64,000 bases of DNA from Bacteroidota bacterium. Lineage in GTDB: Bacteria > Bacteroidota > Bacteroidia > Chitinophagales > Chitinophagaceae. A program made the translations under genes and the position numbers. The notes beneath the pieces were generated by a model. That model ran no database searches. It worked only from the letters and a program-made list of their open reading frames with translations, and had not been told where the DNA came from. Where the stretch lies: positions 62,001 to 126,000 of the forward strand of contig JAEZGI010000018.1 in NCBI GenBank assembly GCA_023416995.1. Reading direction: 5' to 3'. Of this stretch, positions 52,850-63,700 are shown piece by piece (the first letter of the stretch is position 1; each line of letters opens with the position of its first letter).

Positions 52850-54180
52850 TTCCAGAGCAGTTTTGCAGAACCGGCCAGCTCCCGGTAAAGATTCCAGGTA
52901 TTCCGGAAAACGGCGGTCCACCGAATACCATAACGACTATACAAGATCTGCTGCGTCACTATCAACAAAATAAAATAGGTAAGCGCCGTTCCGAGGGCAG
53001 CACCTAAAAATCCAAAGTAATAGATGCCCGCCAGGTTGGTTATTACATTCAGACAAAAAGCAAAAAACATCACTTTAAAATTTACATCCGGTAAGCCGGT
53101 AGCATCCATGATGGTTCCAAACTGTTTAATAAAGGGAAGTGTAAATCCAAAAAAAGCGGTGATTCTTAAAATCGGTGTTGCTTCTATAAATTCCGGCCCG
53201 GCTATTATAGTAAGTATGGGTCCGGGAAAAAGCAGCAATACAAGTAAAGCCGGAATAGAAAAGATCAAGGTGGCTCCTACAGTTTTTTCATAACTGTTTC
53301 GTACTGCAGCATGATCACCCTTTGAAATCTTCGCAGCCTTAGGAAACAAAACGTCTCCAAGCACCTGCGATGGCATATCCACCAGGTTACTGATACGCAG
53401 ACTGGCGTTATAAAATGCAGCGATTGCCGGCCCGAATACGTTTGAGGTTAAAAAGCTGTCTGTGCTCCTGAATAACAAGGATGACATGTTGTTCCCAAAA
53501 ACATATTTACCATAACCAAGTAACTCCGGTAATCGCCTTTTGCCTTCGGCCCAATGAAACTGTATCACTGAACGTGCAAATGCAAACCCGGCAACAGAGC
53601 CTGCTATCACAGAAACGAGATATATTATTGAAAGCGCTCTTGTTGTTATGGTTGTGCCTGTGGTAAAAAATACAAAGATCAATAATAACAAGGTGCCCTG
53701 GCGAACACAGAACATCCAGCACAGTGCCTTGAAGTTCATTTTCGCATTCATCAGGATCTCAAAATGTGTAAAGAAAACGCTGATCAGTATGGTACCTGCA
53801 TACCATAGCAACATTGATTTGAGTTCTGGTGCATTCAACAAATGACTGATCACTGCTGCAGCCGATACCAGAACCACGGCCCAGCACAGGCTGATGACAA
53901 GACTCAGCAGAAAAGCACCTCCCTGTAATCCCGCATCACTTTCTCGTTCTTCTAACTGACCGCTGAATCGTATGAAAGCATTTTTTACCAAAGCTGTCCG
54001 GGCGGTTTCTATAATGGCAGATATAGTGAGAAACAGTCCCCATACGCCAAACCCGGAAGGCCCGAGTATTCTTGCAAGCATCATAAACGAAATGATGCCG
54101 GCAAGCAAAGTCACCAGTTTTTGTATACCAGTATACTGGCCGGAACTGATCCAATAATGATATTTTTTTCCAACGCTCAT
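52846..54180 (-). CDS. Wzx-type flippase
   Basis: 444 residues starting at the ATG at 54180 (MSVGKKYHYW), 11 bp after the acyltransferase stop; the open frame extends 33 codons upstream into that gene but those residues look non-membrane and unlike the family. About 12-14 membrane segments, with the family-typical ARILGPSGFGVWGLF near residue 38. It would flip lipid-linked units of the second polysaccharide. It is not closely similar by eye to the first flippase, so the two loci appear independent. Confidence 0.85.
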   Translation of the reverse strand: MSVGKKYHYWISSGQYTGIQKLVTLLAGIISFMMLARILGPSGFGVWGLFLTISAIIETARTALVKNAFIRFSGQLEERESDAGLQGGAFLLSLVISLCWAVVLVSAAAVISHLLNAPELKSMLLWYAGTILISVFFTHFEILMNAKMNFKALCWMFCVRQGTLLLLIFVFFTTGTTITTRALSIIYLVSVIAGSVAGFAFARSVIQFHWAEGKRRLPELLGYGKYVFGNNMSSLLFRSTDSFLTSNVFGPAIAAFYNASLRISNLVDMPSQVLGDVLFPKAAKISKGDHAAVRNSYEKTVGATLIFSIPALLVLLLFPGPILTIIAGPEFIEATPILRITAFFGFTLPFIKQFGTIMDATGLPDVNFKVMFFAFCLNVITNLAGIYYFGFLGAALGTALTYFILLIVTQQILYSRYGIRWTAVFRNTWNLYRELAGSAKLLWK

Positions 54181-54191
54181 GAACTTGCTTG

Positions 54192-55232
54192 CTATTTTAA
54201 CGAAAACATCTTTTTGAAGCCGTAATCTTTCAATACCTGGTAAATGATCACCGGCAGACCGAGTCCGCAAACCAGGCAAACCGCAATCATCAGTGCACCA
54301 GGAATTTCAAAACCCGCGCGTAGCAATAATGCCCTCACCATTGCGGCAATCGGCACGTGTAAGATGTATATGTATAAAGAATGCTCGCCGAGATATGAAA
54401 GCCACCTCGTAGAACTGAAGCGGGAAAGATAAACTGCAAGCATGTACACGATGAGGCACCCGACGAGGGTAATCAGAAAAAACAACGGTAGATAGGTAGT
54501 GTCTTCGTCCTGCCTGGTGTACCAGAACCATTGCCCTGCAATAAAACAAAGCAACAGCGGAACCGAAATTTTTGGACTGAAAATCTCAGTCTGAAGATTC
54601 TTATTTAATAATGCGCGTGAAAATGTAACGCCACAAACAAAATATAAATAGAAGTAGCAGAGATCAGAAACAAGACTGATATGTTCAAGCTGCGGACTCA
54701 GTGTGATCGCATGAAGCGCCGCACCGATCACAAGATGAACAGCCTTCTTTTTTATGACCTGGTCCAGCAACAGATACAAAAGGCTCGTATTGAACAATGC
54801 CAGCAAATACCAAAGGTGATCAATCTTTCGTGGCTGTGTGAGCAGGTACTGGTAGTCGGTAAAACTTCGTTCTGAATTGGCGAATCGTGAAAAAACAATC
54901 TGAAGGGTAATGAGTATCGCTCCCCACAAAAGATAGGGATATAAAATTGTGGAAGACCGGTCGCGCAGTATACGTGCAAAAGATTTAGATTGTTGACTCT
55001 TCGCAACGAACACACCAGATAATACAAAAAACAGTGGCATCCTGAAATTATAAAAAACTTCCTGCAGATCAAATGCACCGGGCGATAAAGCCACGTCGGC
55101 CCGCATCAAACCCACCACTACATGCCTGTAAACAACAAGGAGGATAGCAATACCCCTGGCATAATCCACCCAGGAGTAACGTTCTGCAGAGGCAAGGCTC
55201 CGCGGAATAGTCATACTCGATTCTTTAAACAT
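54192..55232 (-). CDS. Membrane acyltransferase, family 3 (OafA-like)
   Basis: 346 residues with about ten membrane segments. YSWVDYARGIAILLVVYRH (about 17-35) contains the family's conserved Arg and the catalytic-region His near the end of TM1, and FRMPLFFVLSGVFVA near residue 68 is the second signature. Such proteins move acyl groups, mostly acetyl or succinyl, onto sugars across or in the membrane. The start at 55232 is backed by AGGTG 12 nt upstream; a TTG at 55241 and an ATG at 55214 are alternatives. Sits 21 bp after the Wzc-like gene. Confidence 0.87.
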   Translation of the reverse strand: MFKESSMTIPRSLASAERYSWVDYARGIAILLVVYRHVVVGLMRADVALSPGAFDLQEVFYNFRMPLFFVLSGVFVAKSQQSKSFARILRDRSSTILYPYLLWGAILITLQIVFSRFANSERSFTDYQYLLTQPRKIDHLWYLLALFNTSLLYLLLDQVIKKKAVHLVIGAALHAITLSPQLEHISLVSDLCYFYLYFVCGVTFSRALLNKNLQTEIFSPKISVPLLLCFIAGQWFWYTRQDEDTTYLPLFFLITLVGCLIVYMLAVYLSRFSSTRWLSYLGEHSLYIYILHVPIAAMVRALLLRAGFEIPGALMIAVCLVCGLGLPVIIYQVLKDYGFKKMFSLK

Positions 55233-55253
55233 ATCAATCAATTACACCTGTAC

Positions 55254-57458
55254 TTACATGTCCAGGTTGTTATTGTCTACCTTGTTTAGGATAGCACCTA
55301 TGAATTTATTTTTATGTTGTTCGAAGAATGTTAATGACTCTTTATCGGCAGCCGATATACTGGTTTCCGCTGAGAATACTACTATAATACCTTCTGAATA
55401 ATTGGCCAGTTCTTTTGCATCCGTAAAACCGTTCAATGGAGCACCTTCCAGGAAAATATAATCATATACATCCTTTAACTGATCAAGGTAATTAAGCAAG
55501 TGATTTTTAGGGAGAATTTCAGATGGTGTATAGTCCCCGCCTTCACAACCGATAATGTCAACCCCACTCACAGAAGATGGTGTTACCAATTGATCCATAT
55601 CACTCACATCAAATGGTTTTCCATTGAGTTCAAACGATTCAAGTACAGGTGTTGCTTTGTTGGCAACTGTGAGGTCATTGTTGCAGAAGTTGGTATCAAT
55701 GATCAACACGCGTTTTTTGCCCCAGCTCATACTATAAGCCAGTGCCTGGATCAGCGTTGTTTTACCCTGGTTCGATTCTGTACTTGTGAATAGAATGATT
55801 TTCTTCTTACTGCTCGCTATCTCATATCGCAGTTTCCTGAGCAATTCCCTGAAGAGGTCATCCCGGTCCTTTTCGTTGTCGCCAACATGTGCAACACGGC
55901 TGGCAATGTTCGCATCATCCAGTTTCACTTTATTTATCACTCCCAATAATGGTAACTGCGTCAACCGTTGAAACTGGGTGGGCGTTTTGATGGAATTGTC
56001 AAAAAACTCCATAAATATGATCACGAGACAGGAAAGAACAAAACCTGATGCACCGGCGAGCCCCATAATCGCAAGACGTTTTGAAGGCTCAGGGCGCAAT
56101 GCGGGTTCGCCGATGATCGTTTGTTTAAATGTACCAGGTACAGCTTCCATACTTTGAGCAAGCGTTAGCTGTTCTTTAGCCGCAGAATATTCACTGGAAG
56201 CGATTTCAATTTCCTTATTCAACTGTTCAATATTCGCACCCTTGGAAGCCATTCCTGTGAGCCCACCGCGCAACTGACCCAGTTTTGACTGGATTGCACG
56301 AATTTTTTGCCTGGCTGCCTGGAGCTGTGCTTCTATATCCGTTTTCTTATTCTGTAGGTCTTCGGAACCATCATCCTGTTTGTTGTTGTTTGCGCGGCCG
56401 GGTCTCGTTTCTGAAATGTCGATCTTATTTATTTCAGCCAGCACGTCATCCATTCTTTGTTTGAGTTCGGAGTCGTTGCTGCCCTTCCGGATATACTCCG
56501 CATTCAGATCATTGTATCGTTTTCTTAGCGCCAGGTACCCGCTGTTGCTGCCCGTTACCGGCGCTGCATCATCACCTCCTGTTGAACCACCACGGCGCAG
56601 TTGCGTGTTGATCTGGTTCAGCCGATATACCAGGTCCTGCTCGAGTGAACGGGTATTAATCAATTCGCTTTCATATCCGCTTATCTGGGAAAGTGTACTT
56701 GATCCCTCGATACTTACATCTACAACGCCCTGATCGGACATGAACGAATTTTTCTCGCTTATCTTTTGATCAAGGATAGCCTTTCTTGCCCGCAACACGG
56801 AGTCAAGATTAGTGATTGATCCACCTGCACGTTCACGTTTGTTGATGCCATAAAACCGTTTGAACTCGTTGCAAACCGTGTTAACCACAAAAGCCGAAAG
56901 ATTGGGGTTATGCGAGCGGAACACGATGTTGATATAATCAGTTCTCTGATATCTGCCTACCTGTAATTTCTGGTTGAGGGAATACACATCGTATTCATAC
57001 AACTCAAGGAAATCCATCACCGCTTTACCTTCGTTTGTTGACGGTGTGATAACACGCCCTGAATCCAGGCTGGTTTGCAGCAACTGAATCACCCGCTCAG
57101 GTTTTACAGCGGTATACTCCGGTTTCTTTTTCTGATCGTCGGTTAAACGCGTGAAAGGTTGTTCACTTTTCAGGTCATGCAACATCAGGTTATACGAAAC
57201 AAGAGAGATAACCTTTGACGAGGTGATATTTTCGACAGCGTTGTTGAACTTCAATTCTATCTGGGGGAGACTGAAACTTTCGTTTGAAAGTCTGATTTCA
57301 TCGCTGACCGTAAAACCGGTTGACAACTGCGCTGATGAGCGGTATTGTCTTTTTGAATTCATCACAAGCAGGAAAGCCACACCTACTGCAACGACCGTGC
57401 AGATAAGAATAATCCATTTCCGGCGCATCAAGGCCCTATAAATATAGGTTAGCTCCAT
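55254..57458 (-). CDS. Wzc-like polysaccharide co-polymerase with degenerate kinase domain
   Basis: 734 residues: TM1 at about 12-33, a periplasmic Wzz/GNVR-type domain with long coiled coils, TM2 at about 466-490, then a cytoplasmic P-loop domain. Walker A is STESNQGKTT (about 557-566, intact GKT). Walker A' is IDTNFCNN where active BY-kinases have a D-x-D/N-x-R type sequence, and Walker B is IFLEGAP (about 667-673) with Glu instead of the usual Asp. The C-terminus ends DNNNLDM without any tyrosine cluster. It may be an ATP-binding scaffold or chain-length regulator rather than a tyrosine kinase. First gene of the second polysaccharide operon. Confidence 0.85.
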   Translation of the reverse strand: MELTYIYRALMRRKWIILICTVVAVGVAFLLVMNSKRQYRSSAQLSTGFTVSDEIRLSNESFSLPQIELKFNNAVENITSSKVISLVSYNLMLHDLKSEQPFTRLTDDQKKKPEYTAVKPERVIQLLQTSLDSGRVITPSTNEGKAVMDFLELYEYDVYSLNQKLQVGRYQRTDYINIVFRSHNPNLSAFVVNTVCNEFKRFYGINKRERAGGSITNLDSVLRARKAILDQKISEKNSFMSDQGVVDVSIEGSSTLSQISGYESELINTRSLEQDLVYRLNQINTQLRRGGSTGGDDAAPVTGSNSGYLALRKRYNDLNAEYIRKGSNDSELKQRMDDVLAEINKIDISETRPGRANNNKQDDGSEDLQNKKTDIEAQLQAARQKIRAIQSKLGQLRGGLTGMASKGANIEQLNKEIEIASSEYSAAKEQLTLAQSMEAVPGTFKQTIIGEPALRPEPSKRLAIMGLAGASGFVLSCLVIIFMEFFDNSIKTPTQFQRLTQLPLLGVINKVKLDDANIASRVAHVGDNEKDRDDLFRELLRKLRYEIASSKKKIILFTSTESNQGKTTLIQALAYSMSWGKKRVLIIDTNFCNNDLTVANKATPVLESFELNGKPFDVSDMDQLVTPSSVSGVDIIGCEGGDYTPSEILPKNHLLNYLDQLKDVYDYIFLEGAPLNGFTDAKELANYSEGIIVVFSAETSISAADKESLTFFEQHKNKFIGAILNKVDNNNLDM

Positions 57459-57677
57459 TTCTTTCTTTTTGTAAGATTTTAAGTGGTTTGTTCGGTAGCA
57501 AGCTGGTCTTTGTGATTATGGATCTCTGTAAAATAAGCATCTGAGTCACCCTGTTGCTTATCAAACGTTCTGATCACTAGTGTGGTTATGCAGTGAAACT
57601 TCCCATCACCTGGATGGCGGGGAGACAGTGTTCGAGGTCAGGGCGCACAAATGATTTTTCTACAGGGTATTAACGTA

Positions 57678-57708
57678 TAAAAGTACCATAAATCCTGAGG
57701 AATTCAAA
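57678..57708 (-). promoter_or_regulatory. Promoter of the second polysaccharide operon
   Basis: On the minus strand TTTG (57708-57705) and TACTTTTA (57685-57678) are separated by 19 bp, close to the Bacteroidota -33/-7 consensus TTTG-N19-TAnnTTTG; only the last base differs. It would give a leader of about 215 nt to the Wzc-like gene. No UpxY-like gene belongs to this operon within the window. Confidence 0.55.
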
Positions 57709-57720
57709 GTTTCGTAACGA

Positions 57721-57750
57721 AAAAGGGACCGGAAAAATCCAGTCCCTTTT
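57721..57750. terminator. Bidirectional intrinsic terminator
   Basis: AAAAGGGAC (57721-57729) pairs with GTCCCTTTT (57742-57750), 9 bp with a 12-nt loop and T-rich tails in both directions. It lies 17 bp past the stop of the giant minus-strand T9SS gene and separates it from the promoter at 57678. Confidence 0.85.
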
Positions 57751-57767
57751 GTTAAAATTAATATGTG

Positions 57768-60700
57768 TTATCTCTTCAGCAACTTGATTGTCTGAACCTT
57801 CTCACCTGGTACCAGTACCTGGATGATATACATTCCCTTGTTTAATGAGGAACCGTTCATTCCAAGTTTTTGTTGCCAGTTACCGGCAGGAAGATTTGCG
57901 AAATCTTTGCGGAACACTACACGACCGTTGATGTCATTCACCACTATCGACAACTTAGCTACTGCTTTGCTGAGCGACAATTTCACTGCCACATCATCTA
58001 CAAACGGATTCGGGAAGGCTACCGGTGTTCCAACCACATTAACTGGTTGCTCTACTTCAACTCTTGCAAGCGCAGTTTCACTGATAACTGAAGGCGCCAT
58101 TACCTGAGGTACAAGAGCAGCAGGAGCAATTGACAGAGTTGTTGTTGGCTCAAGCTGTGGATCAGCTGCGATCGCCGGCATACCATGGATCGTTAAACTG
58201 TTGATGTAACCAAACCCACCCTGCACAGTTCCGTAAAGTGTAATTGCAACTTCACCATTTTCATCAGGTTTGATATTGTTGATCTGAACAGTGTTCATGG
58301 TATTGTTGGCAGCATTCAGCGTCACTATCTGGTTTTCGATCTTATAAGCTGTAACCACACCCACACTTGGATTCACACGACTTCCGAAGAATACGAAGTT
58401 GTAAACATGTGCCAGGTTCAGGCCGGTTATCTTGAATGAAGCGGTATCTGCAAAGTTCAGATAGAAGAACGTCTTCATTACATTATCAGGAACTACACCA
58501 CTGTTGTTACCAGTTGTTGCACCCAGTGAATTGTATCCGCTGAAGTTTCTCACCATGGTCATGTCAATTCCGGTCTGCTGACCAAGATCATTGATCATGT
58601 CTGGCAAAGTGAATCCGGCAGAGATCAGTGCGTTCGTATTGTTCCAGTTATTACCCTGTGCAGGACCGGTTGCTGCTGTACCGTCATTGAAGTTAAGATT
58701 AACAACATAGGTCACTGTGCTTGCTCCGGCGTAATTGCTGTATGGAGAGAACACACCATCTTTCACTGATCTTACCTTGTAGTAATTAACGGTTGGTGTA
58801 GCCAGGCCAGTGTGCGTATAGCTGGTCACATTACCTGCAATATCTGCAATCTTCACATAAGTTCCGTTTGCTGTTGATGATCTCCATACTTCGTAACCAT
58901 TTACTGAAGCATCAGAGCTGGTCCAGTTGAGGCTGATCTTGTCTCTTGAGATACCAGCCGCTTTCAGAGCACCAGGTGCCAGTGGCGTACCGTCAGTTTC
59001 ATAAGATTCAATTTCCATCGCACCGATGTATGCATTTGGTGATGCACCCACTCTTACCATACTGATCAGGATTTCTCCGTTACCGTCAGCAGAAAGACCA
59101 TTGATTCTTACTGTATTGGCTCCGTTATTATTTGCATCAAGTTCAACGCTCTGGCTTCCTACAGTGTACCTGGTAGCCAGGCTGCCGGTGCCACCTGCGC
59201 GGCTTGCAAAGAATACAAGATTGTACTTTTTATTCGCAGAAAGACCACTCAGTTTCACACGTTTTGCAGTTGCTGAGTTCTCATAATAGAACGTGCGCAT
59301 AACGTCATCAGGATAAACACCTGAATTGTTTCCGGTAACCACGCCGAGTGTATTCATCGCGGTCCACTTGTCGACCAGGGTCACATTAATTCCTGTTGCA
59401 ACACCAGTTTCATCCAGCAGGTTATTTTTCGACACACCAGCGTTTGGAGCAGAATTGAAGCTGTTCCATGGTGCACCTACAGGGAATGTTTGGTTGAAGT
59501 TAACCAGCGTGCGGGTAATGGTAGCATCTGCCACAGTAATGCTGATTACCTTATTACTGCTTGCGCCACTGTTGTCAGAAGCAATAACATAGATGTTATT
59601 GAATACTCCTTTGGTATTACCTGGAGTGATTGTTATCACACCGGTACCATTACCGTTGTCTGTGAAACTTGCAAACGATGGCAGACCGTTAACCATCAGG
59701 GTAATTGCATCACCCGGATCGTCGGTTGCGGTAACGTTTACGGTAACAGTTTCTCCGGTTTTCATTACCACATCGGCCACACCGGAAATCAATGGAGCTA
59801 CATTTGGTGTTGTTACCACAACTGTATCGCTGAACGCAGAAGCACCAATTCCATTAACTGTTCTTACTGCGTAGTAGTAAGATTTATTACCTGAGATCAG
59901 GCTGTCAGCGAACGATGTTGAGTTTGCAGCACCAGTGAACACCTGTTGGTATGGACCAGACCTGTTGGTAGCCCTGAACACCTCATAAGAAGTTTCATTA
60001 AAGGCAGCATCGGTCCAGCTTATTTGTACTTTACCGGCATTGAGTGAACCTGTTACGTTTCTTGGCGTTGCAGGGGCCTCATTGTCGCCATAGATGGCTT
60101 CGATTACCAGTGAGTTCAGGTATCCGAAGGTAGAACCTGCAGCTTTCTGAACGGTGATATTAACTGTTCCATCAGCCTGTGCGGTAACATCGCTGATGCT
60201 CACGGTATTATTGACATTGTTGGCAGCATCCAGGGTCACATTCTGAGAACCGATGGTATAGCTGGATGTAACACCAACACCTGCAGCAGGATTTGCACGG
60301 CTTCCAAGGAAGGTGAATTTGTATTTCATACCCTGTTCCAGACCATACACCCGTAAGGTTGAAACCAGGCTGGTATAGTATGATGACCTCAGCACCGCAT
60401 CAGGGTACACACCACCGTTATTTCCGGTGTTACCTCCCTGGTCGTTGATGCCTGACCATGCATTCACCAGTTGAATACCGATTGGTGTTGTTACACCTTC
60501 TGCATCCTTCAGCGCTGCAAAATTATCGTTCACCGCAGGGGTCTTATTGGTATTGTTCCATGGAGCAGCAGCTTTGTGGGTTCCACCGGTGAAGTTTACA
60601 TATATGGTCTTGTTTGGATTTACATCCGAAACATTGATTGTGAACGTTACACTATCAACACCCAGTGTTCCATCATCTACTTTTGCAACCACTGTATAAC

Positions 60701-63700
60701 TTCCGTTATCAGTATAGCCCGGAGCCAGAGTGATCTTCGCAGAGTCACCGTTGAATAAGGTTGAAGCAAAAGCAGGTAAGCCGGTGAACGACCAGGTCAA
60801 CGCAGTTGCATTCTGATCTGTGGCAACGATGGTTACCAGAGCAGTTTGCTTTTCACTGACTGCGATGTTGCTCACAGGCTGAATAACCGGTTTATGGTTG
60901 TCATTAACAACAAGGGTGAACACTGTGCTGTCAGCACCGCCATTCTGATCAGTAACACGCACCTTAATATTAGTGTATGTACCCTGTGAAGAGGCATTTG
61001 GTGCAAAGGTCAGTAACCCCTGGCCGTTACCTGTTGAAGCGTAAGCGCCAAACGACGGCAGGTTAGAAGTTGTGACAGTAAGCGTACCACCATCAGCATC
61101 TGTAGCATTGACAGCAAGTTGTAACTGTCCGTCATAGCGCATAAACTGGTTGGCAATCGCCGTAATAACCGGCGGTGTATTTTTGGTAAGCGCACTATCC
61201 TTATTGCTGTATGCAGAGAATGCTACTTCACCTTTCGCACGAACCTGGTAATAATATATAGAGTTAGCAGTGAGTGCCGTGTCTGTATATGTGTTAGCAT
61301 TTGCAGGCAGGCTGGCCACCAGTGTATAAGTTCCACCGGAAGTCAGTGAACGATGAAGTTCATAGCCGGTTTCATTGGTTGCAACATCGTTCCAGGTTAC
61401 CTCAACCTCTGAAGTTGAAATACCGGTAGCAACAAGACCTGTTGGAGCTGCAGGAGCCGCAGGTTGCGCCAAAGTGGTTGCACTAACAGAAGCATCGCCA
61501 AGAACCGAGGCCGGAATCAATTGTTTAGGAATTCCGGGACCTGCATACCGTGCTTCCAGCACCTCGCCACCACCTTGTTCAAAGAAGGTAACATAAATTG
61601 GATAAAGCTGACCGGCATTCAGCGTACGTGTACCGGATTTCTCTGCCGTGCCATGCAGACCGTCGTTGTTAACAACAAGGTCAGACTCGTTCATAGAACC
61701 GATATACAATTTACTTCCGTCATCAGAACTGGTGTAGAAAGTATAAACGCCGGTTGTTGGTACAGTGATATAACTGCTGAGTTTCAATGCGAAGTTATCC
61801 GCACGTGTTTGTGCACCCAGTGTAAACGCTGCCTGTTTACCCGTAGATGTTGGCGTGTAGGCGGCAAAGTTTGGAAGAACAGACATACCATTTATCTGGT
61901 AGTATGCGTAATCTACATTCAATGCAGGTTTTACGAAGTCTGACTGACCATACTCGTTCACAGCCTTCACTTTGTAATAATATTTCTTATTTGCAACGAG
62001 ACCGGTGTCTGTAAAGCTGGTTGCGTTGGCTGCCGCAGTTCCTACTACTGTGAAACCAGACAGGTTGGATTCAGAGCGCCAAACCTCGAAGCCTGTTTCA
62101 TTATTACTGTTATCGGTCCAGTTTACACGGATCGATTTATAAGACAATGGAGTAACGCTGATATTAGACGGCGCAGCAGGTATCAGGGCAGCAATTGCAC
62201 CCTGCTCATTGAATACGCTGTCCGGGATATCAACATAGCTGGTACCTGTCTGAGGTGTTCTCCAGGTTACACGCATGCTTTCTCCACCACCCTGCTCGTA
62301 GAAGCTGATCGCGATAGGATAAATACCTGCAGTGAGCGTTAGTGGCGCACTGGTACGATCCTGACCTCCGTGAAGACCATTATTATCAACAGTAGCAGGT
62401 CCGGAGAAGGTGTAAGGAGAAGTTGTACCATTCAATGCCCCGAGATACAACATACTACCATCATCAGAATTTGTTCTGAAATAGTAAGTACCTGAAACCG
62501 GGATTTTAATAAAACCTTCCCAAAGGAACGCAAAGTTGTCGTTCTGCACTCTCGGAGCAATTGACACATTTGGCGTTGTACCTGTTGCTACCGGCGACAG
62601 TGTATTCAGATTAGGGAAAGCGTTCCAGGTTCCTGTGAATGTATAATGTTTGTATTCAAGACCCTTTGTAAGCGGTTGTGCTGCAACCTGGTTGCTGAAC
62701 AGCGATTTGTTACCGGCAAAGTCTCTCGCCTGGATCCTGAATGAATAAGGTTGTTTGTAGGTAAGATTGCTTACCGTAAACGATGTTTCAGTTGTGTTGT
62801 AATTCAATACACCATTTACATAGATCTCGTATTTGGTTACACCAACATCATCGGTAGACGGACTCCACGACAAACTCACAGAATTCTTGGTAACATTTGT
62901 TACTACAAGATTGCCCGGTGCGGTTGGTGCCTGAGAATCTTTATCAGTAAGACCGCTGGCTTCATTTGATTTCGCAGAAGCAGCGGTATTATTTATTGCA
63001 CGCAGTACATAATAATAAGTACTGTTGGAGTTCAGACCATTTAATGTATAGCTGGTAGCATTCTGCGGTGCATAAGCAACCATTTTATAAGGTCCGCCAG
63101 GTTGAGTACCCTGGTAAATTTCGTAGCTGGTTTCATTGAAAGATGCACCGGCATTATCGGACCAGTTCAACTGCAGCGATGTCTTTGACAATGTTGCAAC
63201 GGAAAGATTGGTTGCTGGTTCTGGTTTGTTTGGTCCGTTAGCATTTATAACAGTGAATGGAGCAGAAAATTCACTTGAGCAACCATATTGTTCAGTAACA
63301 CGAACCCGGTAATTACCAGGAGTTGTAGCTCTGAAAGTATTTGAAGTGCCCAGTGTAGTTGTACTGCCTTCTTTTTGCCATACATAAGAAGCATATCCTG
63401 CAGGAACCATAAGATCAACACCGCTCACGGTATCTACTGATGGCAACACTTTACTCATTGTACCCACCACTGTAATAGCTGGTGGAACGGTTGCTGCTTT
63501 CAGTTTGATCACAACAGGAATGGGTGACCATACGCTCCAGGTAGTTCCACGTCTGATACGAACATCATAAGTACCAACTGACGTTGCAGTGATCTGGTTA
63601 CCGGTTGCACCCGCTATAACCACACCGTTCCTGCGCCACTCATAACCGCTGAAACCGGCGGAAATTCCAATCGTCACGTTGATCGGATCACCGGGACAAA

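Noticed and set aside
52850..52921. Upstream extension of the glycosyltransferase to 52921
   Set aside because: These codons lie inside the flippase gene; the ATG at 52849 overlaps the flippase stop as ATGA and begins the family-typical N-terminus.
59490..59894. 134-codon plus-strand frame opposite the giant T9SS gene
   Set aside because: Shadow of a strongly coding repetitive gene; the peptide has no recognisable features.
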